NCBI GenBank assembly: GCA_963835935.1
Contig: CAWIHK010000005.1
Location: 248,001 to 312,000, forward strand
DNA from: CAWIHK01 sp963835935
Lineage (GTDB): Bacteria; Bacteroidota; Ignavibacteria; UBA10030; CAVZMI01
Length of the DNA stretch: 64,000 nt
Direction: 5' to 3'
Of the stretch, positions 43,898 through 54,349 are shown one piece after another. The translations under genes were made by a program, and so were the position numbers. Positions within the stretch are counted from its first letter, which is position 1. Every line of letters begins with the position of its first letter. The notes below the pieces were generated by a model. The model was not told the origin of the DNA. It saw only the letters and a program-made list of their open reading frames with translations, and made no database searches.

Positions 43898-45211
43898 TTA
43901 TTTTGTTTTAAAATGATCAGTACATGATCTCTGCATGAATATATGATAGAAAAAAAGCAGGCCGACAAGTAGATATTCAATAACAATCACAATCGGATAT
44001 TCCTCCCAAACACCTGTAGTTTGATATTGTATTACCGTGAAATTTGTCAATTGAACCAGCAGTACAAATGCAAGAGCGTACCATCTGAATGCAAGCGGGA
44101 TCAATACTGCAAGCCATGTCAGATACCACGGGTGGACTGTCGGAGAAAAAATGAAAAATGTGAATAGAGCGACAACAAGTGCATCAAGGAAATTCATTCG
44201 TTTAAAAAAGAGCACAATGATCGTGAGACCGAAAAGCAATGAGGAATAAAAATGAGCCGGTCCATTGTCGTGTGTGATAAAGTAGAGTAATCGAAAAACA
44301 GATCCATTGAATGCCCAGCGTGAAGAATATATGCGAAGCATCTCAAACGGCGAACCGCTAAAAATAAATGGGAAATAGACAATGGCGACTATTCCGGCCG
44401 GGATGAGAATTGTCATTATTCTTGTCGAGATCGATTTTACATCCCTGAAAGCAAACGGTATGATCATCAAAGGAAAAAGTTTGGTTCCTGCCGCCAATCC
44501 CAGAGAGACGAGAGACTTGTTATGTTTTTTCTCAAGCCACAAGTATATAAAGAAAAGAAGAAATGGAAAACCAAGTCCGTCTTGATGTCCGTCGATCATA
44601 AATTGCATAATTGGCAACGGACACAGCGCATAGAGAGCGCTGAATGTTTCAGGCAGGCCTGCCCGGCGAAGAACAAGAATAAGAAGAAAGATGCTTAGTA
44701 CTTCTGTGAGTAAAAGCGGAATCTTGAATCCGACGACACTTTCGCCAAAGAGAGAGTATGATCCTAAAAAAATCCATTCGGTTATCGGCGGATAGATTGT
44801 TTTCATATCCGGGAAATTAACCAGCCTCGGCAATTGTGAAGAATGCAAGAAGTTTAATGCACTATCAGAAGGAGTATAACGATACGGATTGATGCCGTTT
44901 GCCTGTACTTTTCCGTCCCAAATATATCTGTAAATGTCATCGGATGCGGTTGGTTTCGAAGGCAGAAGAATGAGCCGGAAAAGGATTCCTGCAATTACCA
45001 ATATCCAAATTGTTCTGGCGTTCAATTCCGTATTCTTCCGCCGGATAATGAAAACGACAGCGAGAAACAACACAGATGATAAAATCGAGATGCCGACATA
45101 GAGCTGGATCGGCAAGCCCAACGAAAAATAAAATGAGAGATAGAAAAATCCGGAAGCGATCAATAATAAGATTATGATGACTTCATATTTATTTCTTTTC
45201 AAGAATTCCAT
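43898..45211 (-). CDS. multi-pass GT-C type glycosyltransferase (mannosyltransferase-like)
   Basis: 437 residues with about 11-12 transmembrane helices. After helix 3, the loop SDDIYRYIWDGKVQANGINP carries the acidic DD pair and the aromatic pattern typical of GT-C enzymes that use polyprenyl-phosphate sugars (GT87/DUF2029-like). It probably adds a sugar on the outer face of the inner membrane. Its start codon directly follows the TAA of the upstream hydrolase gene, so the pair is co-transcribed. The GH16 gene follows by 17 bp. Acceptor unknown. Confidence 0.78.
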   Translation of the reverse strand: MEFLKRNKYEVIIILLLIASGFFYLSFYFSLGLPIQLYVGISILSSVLFLAVVFIIRRKNTELNARTIWILVIAGILFRLILLPSKPTASDDIYRYIWDGKVQANGINPYRYTPSDSALNFLHSSQLPRLVNFPDMKTIYPPITEWIFLGSYSLFGESVVGFKIPLLLTEVLSIFLLILVLRRAGLPETFSALYALCPLPIMQFMIDGHQDGLGFPFLLFFIYLWLEKKHNKSLVSLGLAAGTKLFPLMIIPFAFRDVKSISTRIMTILIPAGIVAIVYFPFIFSGSPFEMLRIYSSRWAFNGSVFRLLYFITHDNGPAHFYSSLLFGLTIIVLFFKRMNFLDALVVALFTFFIFSPTVHPWYLTWLAVLIPLAFRWYALAFVLLVQLTNFTVIQYQTTGVWEEYPIVIVIEYLLVGLLFFYHIFMQRSCTDHFKTK

Positions 45212-46417
45212 TTAATGCACTTGAGATTTTTCTTCAATCGAAATTATTTGAATCAAATCCTTTTGCACATCGTTGTCGGCCGGTTTGTTTGTTAAAAACT
45301 TCAAACCCGGCTGTTCATTCTTAATATAACCGTTGCAGAAATTCAATGCATAACGCGCAATCGTTTCATAGGCGGCACGGGCATTGCGATCAGCGATTTT
45401 CCAGATTCCTGGAATCAAACCGGTGATCAAACCCATTGACGTAAAATTTGGATGTTGTATGTCTTTAAAGGAAATAATAATCCGGTGTGATGCTTTCAAC
45501 GAATCGATAATGCCGAGATCATTACGCTGGTTACCGAAAATATTCATGTGCAGAAGAGGAACCGTAAAAACATCAGGATCGTAGAACGGCGATTGTTTGA
45601 CCAGAGAGATTCTATCCTTGAATCCGATTGAACCGTCGAGGCTGACAACAGCACAAACATCTGCGTTGCGCATTCCGAGAAGTAATGCACTCACGCTTCC
45701 AAGACTGAAGCCGATCACTCCAATTTTTTTTGAATCGACATACGATTCTTCGCAGACTTGTGATAAAGCAAATTCAAGATCACGAGTTTGCGCTTCATTA
45801 CATATTGCGGAAAAATGCATTTCGCGTGAAAACATTCCGATAGACGGCGTTTGAACGACGACGTACCCATGACTTGCGAGATATTCACATATAATAGAGT
45901 GTACTACAGGCGCTTCTCCAATACCGGGAGCAAATAAAATTAACGGAAACGGACCTTTTTCTGGAGTCGTATTGATTTCACACGCTGTTCGAGAATTGAG
46001 AAGCAATTGTAATCTGTCGAGAGTCGATCCTTGTTCTAAAAAGTAATTGATAAATTCCTCACGGCCGGCTTTTCTTGTGTTTTCGTTAGGATTGATAGAT
46101 TTTCCTATAATACCTTCTAATTCCAAATATTCGGAAAATGGGATGAATGTTGAGTCTTTTGTTTTTTTTGAAGGATACCAAATATAAATATTAATCGGCC
46201 GGCCATGTTCGGTAATTGTGTCGCTTGATAGCTTCCTGCCCGGCTGGCGAAAAGTTCTTGAATAATCGGTTTTCGATATGATCTTAAAACCGACGCCATA
46301 CGATCCCTGCTCGAGAGAACCCCACAATGGATGTTGCTGTGCCGAAACTAAAACCGGAATAATGGTCAGAAGTATTAAGAACTTGATCCTTTTATACAGA
46401 AATCCTATCATTGACAT
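45212..46417 (-). CDS. exported alpha/beta hydrolase (PAF-acetylhydrolase or dienelactone-hydrolase-like)
   Basis: 401 residues. The N-terminal hydrophobic stretch (about 8-26, ending LVSAQQ) is a signal peptide. The alpha/beta hydrolase core has an oxyanion region (ILFAPGIGEAP), the nucleophile elbow GFSLGS and a late His in DIQHPNFTS. The acid may be the Asp in VVSLDGS or a later one. It resembles platelet-activating-factor acetylhydrolase-like esterases. Substrate unknown. Upstream lies the intrinsic terminator of the large minus-strand cluster, so this gene starts a separate unit with the GT-C gene. No Shine-Dalgarno is evident. Confidence 0.75.
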   Translation of the reverse strand: MSMIGFLYKRIKFLILLTIIPVLVSAQQHPLWGSLEQGSYGVGFKIISKTDYSRTFRQPGRKLSSDTITEHGRPINIYIWYPSKKTKDSTFIPFSEYLELEGIIGKSINPNENTRKAGREEFINYFLEQGSTLDRLQLLLNSRTACEINTTPEKGPFPLILFAPGIGEAPVVHSIICEYLASHGYVVVQTPSIGMFSREMHFSAICNEAQTRDLEFALSQVCEESYVDSKKIGVIGFSLGSVSALLLGMRNADVCAVVSLDGSIGFKDRISLVKQSPFYDPDVFTVPLLHMNIFGNQRNDLGIIDSLKASHRIIISFKDIQHPNFTSMGLITGLIPGIWKIADRNARAAYETIARYALNFCNGYIKNEQPGLKFLTNKPADNDVQKDLIQIISIEEKSQVH

Positions 46418-46499
46418 CCAAAAATGTTGTTGAGATTACCATAGTATAATAAAAGAAATTATGAAAGTACAAAATAATTTATATCTTAAGCCACAATGG

Positions 46500-46535
46500 A
46501 AAAAAAATGACAACGCCTTCACGACGCTGTCATTT
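46500..46535 (-). terminator. intrinsic terminator ending the flagellar/glycan minus-strand cluster
   Basis: On the minus strand AAATGACAGCG (46535-46525) pairs with CGTTGTCATTT (46515-46505), 11 bp with one G-T wobble and a 9-nt loop. Eight Ts follow (three of them inside the stem). It lies 27 nt after the stop of the TPR gene. Confidence 0.85.
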
Positions 46536-46562
46536 CGATGGAAAATTTAAATATTTTAAATG

Positions 46563-47768
46563 TTAATCTACTGATTCTGCAAGCTCTAACATTTCCGCTT
46601 GAGGAATAGGCATTGCCTTCGTCATTTTTTTCAATTCATACTTTGCAAGTTCGTTCAGCGGATTATTTCTAACAGCCTTTTCGAACATCGTATGGGCCGA
46701 TTTAAGATTTCCTTCACGGCAAAGGATTTCACCTAGTCCGGTACACGCCTGAGATGACGACGGATTTAGACTTAACGCATACTCGAAACATTGTCTTGCG
46801 CGTTCTATCTTATTCCAATAAAGATAGCAGAAGCCTCGAATGTTGTCTATCGAACCCTTAATATCATTGTCGGATTTTGAATTACTATCCAATTCAATTT
46901 CATCGGCATCAGAGAGAACATTTATCGCTTCTTCATACAGATTTTGGTTAAATAATTCATAAGCCTTCGTTGTCATTTCTACAATTTTTTCCCGCATAGC
47001 CTGATATTGGGTTTCATTGATCGAATTATGGTTCGGTGAAAGTCCGAGCTTTTCGTTCACAGTCGCGAGGCCATTAATGGCTGCTTTATTTTTCGAATCG
47101 TTTTTCACACCCCACTCATACATCGTTTTGGCTTCCTTGTATAGTTCAGCGATAAAAAATGTATCGGCTATACCCGTACATGCAACTGAAGAAGATGGAT
47201 TGATTCGTAATGCATCTTGATAATATTTTTCTGCCTGAACTAAATCCCCACATAACAATGCCACTGCTCCGCGAAGTTCCAAAATTGTGGCGGCGCTTAT
47301 TACCAGCACTGTCTGCGGATAATCCGTCGGAACATTCAGTGTTGCGAGAACAGAAACTGCTTCGCGAGGCTTTCCTTCATGAAGAAGCGCGAACGCTTCT
47401 GCATACTTTACATTGATGAGAATTTGATCGTCCGGCTTTATCGCATACGCTTCCTTGAAAAAGTGACAAGCGCTTTGCGCGTCTCCTTCCTGCAGAGCAA
47501 AAAGCCCTCCAAGTATCAACAATCGGTGGTCGGATTTAAAAATTGTCAATGCTTCCTTGATGTGATTCACAAAATCCTGTTTTTTACCTTGATAAAGATC
47601 GCACAAGGCTCGTCCGAATAGAAAATTCAATGAGTCGGTTTTATAAAAACCGTTGTACATTTCTCTTGCTTCGGATATTTTCCCTTCTAGTACTAACTGT
47701 TCTGCTTGTTGCAGCAGTGCACGACTGTTTCCAGTCACGTCGACAATATTCCTTTGTTCAAACGTCAT
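46563..47768 (-). CDS. TPR protein
   Basis: 401 residues made almost wholly of TPR helices (QAEQLVLEGKISEAREMY, KYYQDALRINPSSSVACTGI, ARQCFEYALSLNPSSSQACTGL). No enzymatic domain is visible. One stretch (EAKTMYEWGVKNDSKNKAA...LATVNEKLGL) closely parallels residues about 1345-1395 of the plus-strand 2,352-residue protein, which shows common descent of the two glycan clusters. The ATG at 47768 is chosen because GAGGG lies 6 nt upstream; an in-frame ATG at 47792 would overlap that site. Likely a scaffold or acceptor-binding protein. Last gene before the terminator. Confidence 0.82.
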   Translation of the reverse strand: MTFEQRNIVDVTGNSRALLQQAEQLVLEGKISEAREMYNGFYKTDSLNFLFGRALCDLYQGKKQDFVNHIKEALTIFKSDHRLLILGGLFALQEGDAQSACHFFKEAYAIKPDDQILINVKYAEAFALLHEGKPREAVSVLATLNVPTDYPQTVLVISAATILELRGAVALLCGDLVQAEKYYQDALRINPSSSVACTGIADTFFIAELYKEAKTMYEWGVKNDSKNKAAINGLATVNEKLGLSPNHNSINETQYQAMREKIVEMTTKAYELFNQNLYEEAINVLSDADEIELDSNSKSDNDIKGSIDNIRGFCYLYWNKIERARQCFEYALSLNPSSSQACTGLGEILCREGNLKSAHTMFEKAVRNNPLNELAKYELKKMTKAMPIPQAEMLELAESVD

Positions 47769-47830
47769 ATTCGTCCCTCCTCCATATTTCATTCCTTATA
47801 TTTAGTCTTTAATACTTTCTATATCATATT

Positions 47831-49507
47831 TTAATTGTTCTCTATATTTTCCAAAATATTCGCCACTTCTTTATCATCAGGATTCATCTCATGAATATTT
47901 TTAAAAATGTTATATGCTTCTTCGGGTTTTTTCATCTGTAATTGAACCATCCCAAGATTGTACAAATAGTTCGTTTGCGGATCGAGCACTGTTGCTTCCT
48001 GCAGATGTTGGTATGCTTCTTCAAGTTTTCCCTTTTCGTGAAGCAAAACACCGATATCATTATGCGCACCGGCATGGTGCGGATTGATACTTAAAACCTG
48101 TTGAAGTTCAGAATATGAATTCTCTGCATCGCCCATTGAATAAAGAAGTTGAGCACGAATATAGTGAGCATTTGGATTACGTGGCTCTTCCTTCAATAAT
48201 TCTTCTACTAATTGAAGCGCATCATCCGTTCGTTCTTCTTCCAATGCAAGTGCAAGTTTTTGATTAAGCTCGCTATTCGTTTTTTTGATCAATATCGGGT
48301 TTGCTCTTTGAGGTTTAACATTTCCTATGGCCGGCAATGAGATAGAGGTTTCATCCGATTTTCTTTCGGAAGAATGAATCTCTTTTGTATATTCATATAC
48401 CAATTGCATTTCTTTTTCTTTACGGAACAATTCGGACTGTGCTTTGGCCACTGAAAATAATTTTACGTTTTGCAAATCACTCGTCGATCGATTTTCAATA
48501 GCACGCCTCACTATAGCACATTGTTCGCGGATTCCATTGACCGAAAAACGCTCGACTTGATTTAATAATACACCGGCTTTCTCCCACATCTTTGCATAGG
48601 CATACGCAATTGCGAGATTGTACTGCACCTCACATGAATTGGGAGCGAGAGAGAGAGCGCTTTCGAGCATTTGACATGCATACGCTTTTTGTCCGTAGCA
48701 TGCATTCATGAACGATGTACCGAGATCGAATAAAGCGTTGAAAAATGCGGTGCTTTGATCTGTGCATGATTTCAATGAGGGATAGAGAGCGTGGAGATCT
48801 ATATCGCCGTTATGTCGCTTCAGAGTCTTTTGAAAAGTTTTTCGGCCTGATTCGAGAATCATTGCCCTTTTTTGTGAAGTCATGCTCTGATCGTGGAAGC
48901 GGTAGTAATATAATATTTCCGGAACGTACACACTTGGATATTTTTCACAGACCCTAATCCACATGTCCCAGTCTTCAGTTCCCTCTAAATCGGGATCGTA
49001 CAAACCGACTTCTTCCTGAATGCTGCGCCTATAAAGAAACGCAGCGTTCCCAGGATTATCAATATAGACATTATGCAAAGTGAAATCCTGGTTACGCTTG
49101 AACGCAACAATACGCATCTCAGAGTCTACCAGTGCAAAAGCGGAATACGCCATACCGGCTTGCGGATACGATTCGAGAGCGCCAACGAGCGCTTCGAGAT
49201 AATATGGCGCACAATAGTTGTCGGATGAAGTCCATGTTAAATATTTTCCACGGGCGGCCTGGATGCCAGCATTCAGCGCCGAAGGCAATCGTTTGTTTTC
49301 CTGTTTGATAACACGAACTCGCGGATCCCTGATTGATTGAAGTAACTGAGGAGTTGTGTCGGTTGATCCGTCGTCAACAATTATCAATTCAAATTCATGG
49401 CAGGTCTGCGAGAGAATACTTATAATAGCTCCCCGCAACATATCTGCTTGATTGTATGTCGGAAGGACTATCGATATTTTTGGAAACTGCTCGGCGCGAT
49501 TATTCAT
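47831..49507 (-). CDS. GT2 glycosyltransferase with C-terminal TPRs
   Basis: 558 residues. The GT2 domain (1-230) has ISIVLPTYNQADML, IIVDDGSTDTTPQLL and a metal-site region WTSSDNYCAP, then EDWDMWIRV with the catalytic-base acidic cluster. It resembles transferases that add sugars to polysaccharide or O-antigen. Residues about 260-330 and 425-555 are TPRs (HAGAHNDIGVLLHEKGKLEEAY, YLYNLGMVQLQMKKPEEAY). The HNDIGVL phrase matches the TPR cassettes of the plus-strand genes. Its start overlaps the upstream gene by 8 nt. Confidence 0.85.
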   Translation of the reverse strand: MNNRAEQFPKISIVLPTYNQADMLRGAIISILSQTCHEFELIIVDDGSTDTTPQLLQSIRDPRVRVIKQENKRLPSALNAGIQAARGKYLTWTSSDNYCAPYYLEALVGALESYPQAGMAYSAFALVDSEMRIVAFKRNQDFTLHNVYIDNPGNAAFLYRRSIQEEVGLYDPDLEGTEDWDMWIRVCEKYPSVYVPEILYYYRFHDQSMTSQKRAMILESGRKTFQKTLKRHNGDIDLHALYPSLKSCTDQSTAFFNALFDLGTSFMNACYGQKAYACQMLESALSLAPNSCEVQYNLAIAYAYAKMWEKAGVLLNQVERFSVNGIREQCAIVRRAIENRSTSDLQNVKLFSVAKAQSELFRKEKEMQLVYEYTKEIHSSERKSDETSISLPAIGNVKPQRANPILIKKTNSELNQKLALALEEERTDDALQLVEELLKEEPRNPNAHYIRAQLLYSMGDAENSYSELQQVLSINPHHAGAHNDIGVLLHEKGKLEEAYQHLQEATVLDPQTNYLYNLGMVQLQMKKPEEAYNIFKNIHEMNPDDKEVANILENIENN

Positions 49508-52436
49508 GGAGCGATTCCTTCTTATTCCGGAGAAGTACTTTCTCCAGTTCTGCTATTCCTTTTTTGACATCAACAATATTCGGGACAGGCAAAGAATCAT
49601 CCGCATCAGAATCGGCAAGATTATTCGCCGTCCGCCGGCACGAAAAATAATAATCACTGCATCCGGAGGGATCGAGTGATGTAAGAAAAGTTAATAAAGG
49701 TCCTCCCCATTGCTGGCTTAAAATCCAATAATATTTTTCATCATCACCTACATAATACACCTCACGAAAAATATCTTCGATCACGAAACCGGCTTGTTTA
49801 ATCTTGCTTCGAATCTCCGGTTCTGTATAGAAATGCACATGATCCGTTTGGAACGAGGCTCCGAGCTTTTTTCGCTGTAATTCGTGTGCAGGACTTCCTT
49901 CGTTCGGAGTACCGAGGATAAGCACGCCATCGGAATTGAGAAAACCGCGGACTTTTTGTAATAATGCTCGATCATCATCCACGTGTTCTATTACCTGGCT
50001 TAACAGGACGAGATCGAACGTTCGATGCGGTGAATATGTAAAAATATCCGAATGATATATTTCGACATCAGGCAAAGCTTTTCGGGCACGGTCGACACGT
50101 ATATGATTATAATCCATGCCGTATAATTTTACATTCGGCAAACCATTTAATCTCGAGAGCCAGTAACCATCTCCGCAGCCGATGTCGAGAAGTGACACCG
50201 TGCGATGGAGTCTCTGCTGACTTTGTTCGATGATGTTTCGGATAAATTCATATCGGCGATTAAACACCCACCTCATCGATGGCTGATTAGCCCATGAAAA
50301 TTGATCGTTGAGGTACCATTTGTTGCCGTGTATAATTTGATCAGTGACTGAATCATTGCATCCACAATCATATTGTTCATCCGCCAGTTCATTATGATTG
50401 CGATTTGATAGAACGTTTGAATAGAATTCTGCTTCTTTCTGATCGATTATCTCTTTATTATATGATGCAACCGAATTACGGCAATTAGAGCGAATGTGAT
50501 TTCTGATTTTTTCATTCATACACCCAATCCGAATTGCATCAGCAAGAGCAACGGGATCCTCATATTTATCGACCAGTATTCCGTTTTCGAAGTTTTTGAT
50601 GTACTCGCTCATCGGTGCAATATTGGATGTTATCGCAATTGCCGAACAAGCGAGAGCCTCAATAAAAATTATTCCGAATCCTTCCCATCGGCTGGGTGTA
50701 CACATAACATCGGTATATGAATAGTACACAGGAAGCTGTTCATTCGGGACAACAGGAATAAATGTACATTGACTAAGCACGTTTTCCTGATGGGCAAGAT
50801 TTTTAAAGGGCTGTACATCTCCGGCACCAATGAATAAACAATGATAATCCTCCCCAAGTAGCCGGAGAGCACGAATCACTGTATCGAGATTCTTTTGCTC
50901 AACTTTACGGCCAACATGCAGAATGAGATATCGTCCTGGGTATTGTGCACGAAACGCTTCTCTTTCCTGTTTATTGTCTCTTGGATAAAAGATGGAAAAA
51001 TCGACACGGTTGTATAATAGATGTATCTTGTTCTCGGCGACTCCCTTATCCATACACATTTTCTTCACTGCTTGACTGACCGCCAGCACGTAATCCGCCT
51101 GGACTATACTCGGTCGCAACAACTGAGGATTTGTGTCGTGAACAGAAACAACAACGGGAATATTTTCTATCTTGTTGTTGCATACAAAATCACATGTACT
51201 ATAACCGCCGTATCCGCGTACAACATCAATATCTAATTCGTTCACAAGACGGGAAAAATCTTTCTCCGGTGTGGGAATAAGATGCATTCCATAAGCAAAC
51301 CGCTCTTGTGTCTCGGAAGGTGAAAGACAATAAACTTCATCGAAGAGACCCGTCGGATTATAATAATCCTCTAGCCAGTTCGCAATTCCACTTCTCTCGT
51401 ATGCAGCGATCGGATCGGTAGGGACAACAGCGAGTTTTTTCAACGGACGTCGTGTTCCGACTGTAACCAGAAGATATCCCTGATTAAGTCGATAGAGTTC
51501 TCCCGGACGAACGTTCTCAAAAAAACGCTTAACGAGTTCAGCCCATTCGTTCAGACGTGCATCTCGTAAAAAATTTATCGAGTGAAACGGCGCTATGGTA
51601 TATTCATGGACGTTAGATATTCCCGCCCGCTTAAAAAGCCCCGCCATCGAGTATTTCGGATCTTCATACCCGTATTTCCATGTTCCTTCATGCTCCTGCT
51701 TCCATTTTCCTATTCGATAGAAAATACTGTTTGCATTAGGAACTATCGAGATTATATATTTTCTGGATATGCGAGCTGATTCTTTTAATATCGCAACGAT
51801 CTTATCATCAGAAAAATGTTCAAGGACTCCGCTGCTCCAGACTACATCGGCCGATGAACTGTCTATCGGAAGCGGTTTCGTTATATCGGCAAGATGAAAT
51901 TTACCCTGGAGATTAAGTGCTTCATACATCGCACGGCTGAAGTTAAGACTTTGCTGACTGAAATCCACCAACACTGTGTGTCTCTGCTTATATGCCAGCA
52001 TACCAGAAAGAACACCTTGACCGCTTCCAAGTTCGATAACCGTGTCCCCCGGTCTGGAGTATCGCATCGGCACGTTTATCCACTCGGGCATGTCGTTTTC
52101 TTTTACCTTCCTAGCGCATCTCTCTATCGTTTCATTTTTCAACATCGCGTTATGCCATTCTTCCGGTGATAGTTGCTGGTATTGCTGCCGCTGTGCTACA
52201 GTATCATTCGCGGGATTAACGGACGGAGCAATTGTTGCAGAAGAAATTGATTGCGATACGACTGTAGAATTAGATGATATTTTCTGCCGGACAACATTCA
52301 TGAGACTCCGATACTCGGAATTTGCAGGATCGAATCCCTCCAGCTTTTGCAAAAGAATAAAAGCATCCTGGTATTTATTTTCACGCATCGATGCGACAAC
52401 CTGATTCTTTAATTCTATAACGGAATCAACAGACAT
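49500..52436 (-). CDS. methyltransferase / GT4 glycosyltransferase / methyltransferase fusion
   Basis: About 978 residues. A short TPR-like N-terminus (SMRENKYQDAFILLQKLEG) is followed by a first SAM methyltransferase (about 95-300; DTVIELGSGQGVLSG, SSGVLEHFSDDKIV). A GT4 domain follows (about 320-690; LHVGRKVEQKNLDTVIRAL and SRWEGFGIIFIEALAC, with the E-x7-E nucleotide-sugar site). A second methyltransferase lies at about 720-930 (LLDIGCGDGYWLSRL, QVIEHVDDDRALL). It could methylate a sugar at two steps or cap a chain. The start at 52436 has GGAG 6 nt upstream and is preferred over 52454. It overlaps the following GT2 gene by 8 nt. Confidence 0.85.
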   Translation of the reverse strand: MSVDSVIELKNQVVASMRENKYQDAFILLQKLEGFDPANSEYRSLMNVVRQKISSNSTVVSQSISSATIAPSVNPANDTVAQRQQYQQLSPEEWHNAMLKNETIERCARKVKENDMPEWINVPMRYSRPGDTVIELGSGQGVLSGMLAYKQRHTVLVDFSQQSLNFSRAMYEALNLQGKFHLADITKPLPIDSSSADVVWSSGVLEHFSDDKIVAILKESARISRKYIISIVPNANSIFYRIGKWKQEHEGTWKYGYEDPKYSMAGLFKRAGISNVHEYTIAPFHSINFLRDARLNEWAELVKRFFENVRPGELYRLNQGYLLVTVGTRRPLKKLAVVPTDPIAAYERSGIANWLEDYYNPTGLFDEVYCLSPSETQERFAYGMHLIPTPEKDFSRLVNELDIDVVRGYGGYSTCDFVCNNKIENIPVVVSVHDTNPQLLRPSIVQADYVLAVSQAVKKMCMDKGVAENKIHLLYNRVDFSIFYPRDNKQEREAFRAQYPGRYLILHVGRKVEQKNLDTVIRALRLLGEDYHCLFIGAGDVQPFKNLAHQENVLSQCTFIPVVPNEQLPVYYSYTDVMCTPSRWEGFGIIFIEALACSAIAITSNIAPMSEYIKNFENGILVDKYEDPVALADAIRIGCMNEKIRNHIRSNCRNSVASYNKEIIDQKEAEFYSNVLSNRNHNELADEQYDCGCNDSVTDQIIHGNKWYLNDQFSWANQPSMRWVFNRRYEFIRNIIEQSQQRLHRTVSLLDIGCGDGYWLSRLNGLPNVKLYGMDYNHIRVDRARKALPDVEIYHSDIFTYSPHRTFDLVLLSQVIEHVDDDRALLQKVRGFLNSDGVLILGTPNEGSPAHELQRKKLGASFQTDHVHFYTEPEIRSKIKQAGFVIEDIFREVYYVGDDEKYYWILSQQWGGPLLTFLTSLDPSGCSDYYFSCRRTANNLADSDADDSLPVPNIVDVKKGIAELEKVLLRNKKESLHE

Positions 52437-52522
52437 CTCTTTCTCCACGATCATTCCAAAGCAGTAGTATTAGCGGCATAAAAATGGTTCTCCTTTTGTA
52501 CATTGGAACTCTATCTAGACAG

Positions 52523-54241
52523 CTATTTGTATCCCCACCAGCAAATGAACAATCCATCTGGTTGAATCACATTATCGTACCCTATAAATTCTGTTCCAGC
52601 ACGCAAGTTTTCGCTTTCAAAATATTTAATGAGTTCATCGCGTGAAAACCATTTTTCCCATGAGGGCATCTGTAAAACGCCGAGTTTATCTTTATTCTTG
52701 TCAATGACAATCAGTACGCCGTTCTTCTTCAAAACGCGGCTCATTTCGTGTATAGCTTCGGGTATCTGGATCGCATGTTCAAGCGCCTCAACACAAATGA
52801 TGGCATCGAAGTATTGATCGGAAAACGGGATATTCAACAGGCTTCCTTCCACCGCATGAATATTTTCCGGTACGGCCCGAAGCATCTCCGGAGAGATGTC
52901 CATTGCGGTTACATCGGACTGAGAAAAAATTGTTTTAAAATATTTCGAATAACGTGCCCTGCCGCATCCAGCATCGAGCAGTCGTTTGCCGTTCAGATCA
53001 CCGACACGGCGAAGAATCGCCTGGATACGCCCATCATCGCCTGAAATATTTGTCCGATAAATATTCGAAGTCGAATCAAAGTAATTCTTGATCTGCCTCT
53101 GTGCTGCATCGACAGCAAACTTCGCCGTCCATGAAATTTCTTCGGACGGCATGTAGTCGGCAAAAAAACCATATGAACCGAAAAATCCTCCGCTCGGATT
53201 TTGAAGTTCTGCGACAAATTGTAGAGCTCTATTTCCACGATCTGTATCACCGAGTGTAAACCAAACTCCTGCAAGTTGTGCCAAACCAGTCGAACATACC
53301 CACGGCACGTCGAAATATCCGGGGACAGCGCCATTCGGAAGCTGATAGCGGGCAACCGATTCCATCCCGCATCGCGATTCTTCGATGAATCCCAATTCCG
53401 CAAGTGCTTCCTGGATGTACGCAAAGAAATGAGAAAACATATTTGGCTGTGCAAAATCAATCAGAGGTAAATCTCGTATATAAGATGATGCGCTCTCGTG
53501 AACGAAATCGCAATACTTCTGGACATTTATAAGCTCACCTGCCCGAAGGATTGGCCACAGAGCGTAAAGATTGACACCTTCACTAATTCTTCCTCGTTGT
53601 CCCAAACTCCACGCGATATTTCTGAGAGGAGGTACAGCTAATCTTCTTGTTACAGGATCGGCTGTTGAGATCAACCAGTTGCACGCTTTTCGTACAGCAC
53701 CTTCGAATTCCGGATAATATTCCAGAAGCGCAACCCAGCCGCGCAGAACCTGACCGGTATCGAATGCGAAGCTGGACTTACCGTCAGATCCCGGAATCGA
53801 ACCATCAGGGAATTGTACAGAAACTAGCCACCGACCAATATCATACGCAATTTTTTTTTCTCCCGACCTGATGAGCGTCGGAATCACATAACCGCTGACT
53901 TCCGGATATGGCACTCGCTGGTTTGTACTAATCACAATACCTTTTCCCGATATTATATTATTCTTCAACCATTCTAGTGCCCGTTCCATCATATCTCTAT
54001 TCTGAACGTTTGCTGAATAATTTGTAGACCCAGAAGAAAATTCTTTTTTTCCTTTTTTATTTTTTTGGACTGCCTCCCGAACAATGGACGTCAAGCGAAG
54101 CAATTCCTGATGATGTGGGAATTGCGAGATTAAATATTCTAGCAACAGAAGAGCTTTTTGGGGATTACCTTGTTGAATTTGAAAAACCGCTTGAGCGCGC
54201 ACTTCGTTAGGATCGATTATTTCGATGTCCTGCTGCACCAT
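52523..54241 (-). CDS. alpha/alpha-toroid repeat domain fused to a SAM-dependent methyltransferase
   Basis: About 572 residues. A short TPR-like N-terminus comes first (AQAVFQIQQGNPQKALLLLE). Residues about 80-375 form a helical domain with recurring Q-x-P-(D/N/S)-G motifs (VQFPDGSIPGSDG, YQLPNGAVPGYF, LQNPSGGFFG), as in alpha/alpha-toroid enzymes such as terpene cyclases or some glycoside hydrolases. Its activity is not assignable. The C-terminal methyltransferase (about 390-560) has RLLDAGCGRARYSKYF, AMDISPEML, CVEALEHAIQIPEAI and LKKNGVLIVIDKN. The start at 54241 (GGAA 8 nt upstream) gives an N-terminus like the neighbouring proteins; 54301 is an in-frame alternative without a ribosome-binding site. 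Confidence 0.72.
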   Translation of the reverse strand: MVQQDIEIIDPNEVRAQAVFQIQQGNPQKALLLLEYLISQFPHHQELLRLTSIVREAVQKNKKGKKEFSSGSTNYSANVQNRDMMERALEWLKNNIISGKGIVISTNQRVPYPEVSGYVIPTLIRSGEKKIAYDIGRWLVSVQFPDGSIPGSDGKSSFAFDTGQVLRGWVALLEYYPEFEGAVRKACNWLISTADPVTRRLAVPPLRNIAWSLGQRGRISEGVNLYALWPILRAGELINVQKYCDFVHESASSYIRDLPLIDFAQPNMFSHFFAYIQEALAELGFIEESRCGMESVARYQLPNGAVPGYFDVPWVCSTGLAQLAGVWFTLGDTDRGNRALQFVAELQNPSGGFFGSYGFFADYMPSEEISWTAKFAVDAAQRQIKNYFDSTSNIYRTNISGDDGRIQAILRRVGDLNGKRLLDAGCGRARYSKYFKTIFSQSDVTAMDISPEMLRAVPENIHAVEGSLLNIPFSDQYFDAIICVEALEHAIQIPEAIHEMSRVLKKNGVLIVIDKNKDKLGVLQMPSWEKWFSRDELIKYFESENLRAGTEFIGYDNVIQPDGLFICWWGYK

Positions 54242-54349
54242 GATTTTGGTTCCAGTTAATGAAAAAGCTCTCTCAATAAATAAACCTGAGAGTTTGGACA
54301 TAGATGATTAATCAAAATTTATACCACAATCTACTTTTTAAAGTTATGT

